Origin: JAEVLT01 sp964484065
GTDB taxonomy: Bacteria > Bacillota > Bacilli > Bacillales > Cytobacillaceae
Length of the DNA: 64,000 nt
NCBI GenBank assembly: GCA_964484065.1
Contig: CAZAEW010000018.1
Location: 1-64,000 of the forward strand
Direction: 5' to 3'
A program made the position numbers and the translations under genes. Shown in pieces: positions 60,926-64,000 of this stretch. A model generated the notes under the pieces. The model made no database searches. It was not told where the DNA came from and worked only from the letters and a program-made list of their open reading frames with translations. The first letter of the stretch is position 1, and every line of letters starts with the position of its first letter.

Positions 60926-61137
60926 GCTTTGCGATGTGATGTAAGATTCTCACCAATCAAGCATTGGGTTGAATGATTCTCAGACCAGAGACTTAGAAAA
61001 AGCTCGTGCGGGGGGCTGTTACCAAAAAGTTAACAAACTTGTAAATTTATATATGGAAACGACGGTATCGAGGAGGGAGCAAATTACTTTTTTAAAGTGA
61101 GGCAGAAATAAGAAGTTTATATGGGGGGCTTGATGGA

Positions 61138-64000
61138 ATGTCATTACTTACAAAATGGGCGTTTAAAAACAAAGCGGCAGTGACAGTAGTCGTTATTTTA
61201 TCGTTAGTAATCGGGGTCGTAAGCTATTTTACGCTTCCAATGGAATTTTTACCTGAAGCGGATCAACCAACTGTGACAGTAGTGACACTGGGTCAGGGTT
61301 CTGATTCCAAGACTATGGTTGATAAGGTCACAACGCCGATTGAAAATGCGGTGGCATCTGTCAAAGGAAAAACAAATGTATTCTCAACAACTGGCGACGG
61401 TTACTCTCAAGTCCATATTTCCTTTGATTCTAAGACAGATATGAAGGAAGCAAAGGCTGAGGTTGAGTCTGACTTAAGTAAGATAACCTTCCCTGATGGG
61501 GTGCAGAAGCCTAATATTGTTCAGCTTAATACCAATCAAATTCCGATTGCCGAAGTTTCTTTGACATTTAAGGACGGATTAACGAAGGCTAACATGGAAA
61601 AGGCTGAAAAAGAAATACAGCCAAAATTTAAAGCTTTAGATGGTGTTGGCAGTGTCACGTTATATGGTAAGACAGATCCAAGAGTGGTTATTCAACTCGA
61701 TAATGCGAAAATGGCAGCCTATCATATCCCTCTTCAATCAGTGATGGGAATTCTTCAAGGGCAGAACATGGCTGTATCTGTCGGCGAAAAAACGATTGAT
61801 GGGAAAGCGGCCAACTTCAAGGTTTTGGGTGATACTGACAGTTTAGATAAATTGAAAAACTTAACTATCCCTTCACCTGTACCAAATGCACCAAAAGTAA
61901 AACTTGGAGATATTGCAGCCATCAAATCACAGTCGAATCAGGAAAGTATTACTCGTATTAATGGGAAAGAAGCTCTGGTTCTGGATATAACAAAAGCAGA
62001 AAATGCAAGTGCTGTAACAGTTGGCAAAGAGGTTAATAAAGAGGCGAAAAAAATCGCGGGTGAGGTTTCAGGCGCAAAAGCAGAGGTTATTTTTGCCACA
62101 TCCGATATGGTTCAGCATTCGGTTAACAGCATGATGAGAGAAGTGCTAATGGGGGCACTTTTTGCAACCATCGTCATTGTCTTATTCTTAAGAAATCTCC
62201 GGTCTACCATGATTACGATTGTCTCTATTCCGCTTTCATTGGGGATTACCTTATTTTTATTGTGGAAATCAGGCATTACCCTAAATATCTTGACCCTGGG
62301 CGGAGTTGCCGTGGCAGTCGGGCGTTTAGTGGATGATAGTATTGTCGTAATCGAGAATATTTTTAGAAAAACACAAGAAAACGAGTTTAATAAAGCGACC
62401 ATCTTAGAAGCAATTAAAGAAGTCGCGTCTGCGATTACTTCTTCAACGCTCACAACAGTGGCTGTTTTCTTGCCAATGGGACTCATTCAGGGTTCACTTA
62501 GAAGTTTTATTTATCCATTTGCATTAACGATCACTTATTCATTGCTTGCATCGCTGATTGTGGCACTTACGGTTGTCCCATTAATGAGCTATGGAATGCT
62601 GAAAAAAGCAAAATTGCCTGCGCATAAGGAGCCGGTTCGTTATAAGAAGGTTCTGACATGGTCACTTAACCATAAGTTCGTTCCAATCTTACTTGCCATC
62701 ATCTTTTTTGCGGGATCAATTGGTCTTTATTTTGCCATGCCAAAAGGGGCAATTGATGCTAAAAATGCACAAAATGTCGGTGTTAATTTAACATTCCCGA
62801 GTCAAACACCTCTTGGTACCGTAAATAAAAGAGCGCTTGATTTTGAAAAAGAGCTTCGCAAGCTTAATGGATATAAATATATCATCACTCAAGCCGGCAA
62901 TAACCCGGACCAAGCTCAGTGGGGTCAGGTCAGCAATCCAACTCAAGCAACATATACGGTAATCATGAAAGATGGTGCGGATGCTGATAAATTTATAAAG
63001 AATGTTAAAAAACTTAAAAATGATTTTTCAGATGCGGACCTTTCCGTTTCAGCAGGTTCGATGATGGGATCTTCCTCCAGTTCTGAAATCACCCTTGATC
63101 TTGTTGGCAAAAATAATCAAGATTTAATTGCGGCCTCACATAAAGTAATGGACCGTATCAAGGGAATTAGCGGAGTAAACAAGGTTACAAGCAATCAGGA
63201 AGAGACAAAAACTGTCTATAACATCAAAGTGAATTCCAGTGAAGCAAATACGCAGCAAGTGGCAATGCAGCTTCATGCTTTAATGAATCCAACACCAATT
63301 GGAACAGTAAATTTAAATAAGAAAGATACCACAGTTTATCTGGATGCAGGCTTTACCCCAACTTCGTCAGCAGATATACAAAACAGCAAAATTATGACGG
63401 AAACAGGTGTTGTCTCGTTAAGTGATATTGCTTCAATTGAAAAAAGTAAACAATCAAGCACGATCCTTCATAAAGACGGCGATCAGTATTTGCGAGTCAG
63501 CATCCTTGTTGATTCTGATAAACTTTCGGTAGTATCAGATAAAATTAACAAGGCTACTAAGGAACTTAAGCTGACTAAAGGTGTTAAGCTTGTCACAGGC
63601 GGAGCGACAACCCAACAATCAAGCGACTTTGCTGACTTAGGCTTAACCATGCTGGCATCCATTGGCCTCGTCTACTTAATAATGGTCATTACCTTTAAAA
63701 ATTTACGGACACCGATTGCTATTCTTATGACCTTGCCGCTTGCTTCCATTGGAGCGATTTTGGGATTGTTAATTACTCGCGTGCCGATAGATCCTACTTC
63801 ATTGTTCGGCGCATTGATGCTGATTGGAATTGTTGTTACGAATGCGATTGTCTTGATTGACAGGGTAAAACAAAATGAAAATCATATGACCATCAGAGAA
63901 GCCATTGTTGAAGGTGCCGCAACAAGGATCAGACCAATCCTAATGACAGCCGTTGCAACCATTTGTGCGATGGTACCCATTTTATTTGGCGATTCGGAAA
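61138..64000 (+). CDS. RND-family efflux transporter (SwrC/AcrB-like), cut by the window end
   Basis: 954 residues are visible of a protein usually about 1040 long; the 3' end lies outside. ATG at 61138, GGGGGG upstream. Helix 1 (FKNKAAVTVVVILSLVIGVVSYF), the porter start LPMEFLPEADQPTVTVVT, helix 4 with the proton-relay Asp pair (VAVGRLVDDSIVVIENIF), and a second half repeating this (ALMLIGIVVTNAIVLIDRVKQ). Resembles Bacillus SwrC, which exports surfactin-like compounds and has no outer-membrane partner. It is 213 bp after the MFS gene and may have its own promoter. Confidence 0.93.
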   Translation, partial: MSLLTKWAFKNKAAVTVVVILSLVIGVVSYFTLPMEFLPEADQPTVTVVTLGQGSDSKTMVDKVTTPIENAVASVKGKTNVFSTTGDGYSQVHISFDSKTDMKEAKAEVESDLSKITFPDGVQKPNIVQLNTNQIPIAEVSLTFKDGLTKANMEKAEKEIQPKFKALDGVGSVTLYGKTDPRVVIQLDNAKMAAYHIPLQSVMGILQGQNMAVSVGEKTIDGKAANFKVLGDTDSLDKLKNLTIPSPVPNAPKVKLGDIAAIKSQSNQESITRINGKEALVLDITKAENASAVTVGKEVNKEAKKIAGEVSGAKAEVIFATSDMVQHSVNSMMREVLMGALFATIVIVLFLRNLRSTMITIVSIPLSLGITLFLLWKSGITLNILTLGGVAVAVGRLVDDSIVVIENIFRKTQENEFNKATILEAIKEVASAITSSTLTTVAVFLPMGLIQGSLRSFIYPFALTITYSLLASLIVALTVVPLMSYGMLKKAKLPAHKEPVRYKKVLTWSLNHKFVPILLAIIFFAGSIGLYFAMPKGAIDAKNAQNVGVNLTFPSQTPLGTVNKRALDFEKELRKLNGYKYIITQAGNNPDQAQWGQVSNPTQATYTVIMKDGADADKFIKNVKKLKNDFSDADLSVSAGSMMGSSSSSEITLDLVGKNNQDLIAASHKVMDRIKGISGVNKVTSNQEETKTVYNIKVNSSEANTQQVAMQLHALMNPTPIGTVNLNKKDTTVYLDAGFTPTSSADIQNSKIMTETGVVSLSDIASIEKSKQSSTILHKDGDQYLRVSILVDSDKLSVVSDKINKATKELKLTKGVKLVTGGATTQQSSDFADLGLTMLASIGLVYLIMVITFKNLRTPIAILMTLPLASIGAILGLLITRVPIDPTSLFGALMLIGIVVTNAIVLIDRVKQNENHMTIREAIVEGAATRIRPILMTAVATICAMVPILFGDSE

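Overview
The window looks like a chromosomal segment of a low-GC, Gram-positive, spore-former-type Bacillaceae (Bacillus/Neobacillus-like). The reasons are strong AGGAGG-type ribosome sites, frequent TTG/GTG starts, intrinsic terminators with T-runs, a T-box leader, LytST, Amj, DUF3231 and YcxB-type genes, and a characteristic Bacillaceae intergenic repeat. No rRNA, tRNA or CRISPR locus was seen.

Region 1 (1-10.8 kb): a palindromic repeat array; the LytS/LytT sensor pair and a CstA-type transporter with LytT-like direct repeats in front of it (a pyruvate/carbon-starvation uptake unit); an amino acid permease; then a histidine kinase and an HD-GYP protein that share a homologous membrane sensor domain. 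A 19-residue CWWC-containing peptide gene overlaps the HD-GYP stop codon and is followed by a PqqD-domain/M50 membrane metalloprotease. This is the best candidate in the window for an undescribed peptide system.

Region 2 (10.8-19.2 kb): a seven-gene respiratory cluster (cytochrome b-like membrane protein, NapA/NasC-type molybdopterin oxidoreductase, four-cluster ferredoxin, Tat-exported Rieske protein, three small unknown proteins). It is followed by a regulatory cluster resembling NreABC (minimal kinase, NarL-type regulator, NreA-like GAF protein, PAS kinase). Two GGGG-N4-CCCC boxes 21 bp apart precede the cluster and look like NreC sites, so nitrate is the most likely substrate.

Region 3 (19.3-31.4 kb): glutaminyl-tRNA synthetase, a Gfo/Idh/MocA oxidoreductase, T-box controlled brnQ, a NapH/YccM-like polyferredoxin with an Fnr-like box, a WG-repeat protein, an aldehyde dehydrogenase and a DUF3231 protein.

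Region 4 (31.5-45 kb) is accessory and partly decayed: broken integrase, AraC, alpha/beta-hydrolase and PadR genes lie among small enzymes, membrane proteins and the lipid II flippase gene amj.

Region 5 (45-64 kb): TetR-controlled HlyD/MFS efflux, two GNAT acetyltransferases, a LysE exporter, a SUKH-type protein, a secreted tandem-repeat protein, small membrane proteins, a DedA-PAP2 fusion with an apparently dead phosphatase site, an NlpC/P60 hydrolase, and a PadR / MFS / RND efflux cluster that runs off the window end.

A genome-style feature crosses all regions. Several intergenic gaps, mostly between convergent genes, hold locus-specific tandem arrays of short palindromes with a period of 51-52 bp (sometimes 61), or of 21 bp. 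These periods are close to whole numbers of DNA helical turns. The arrays have different sequences but the same architecture.
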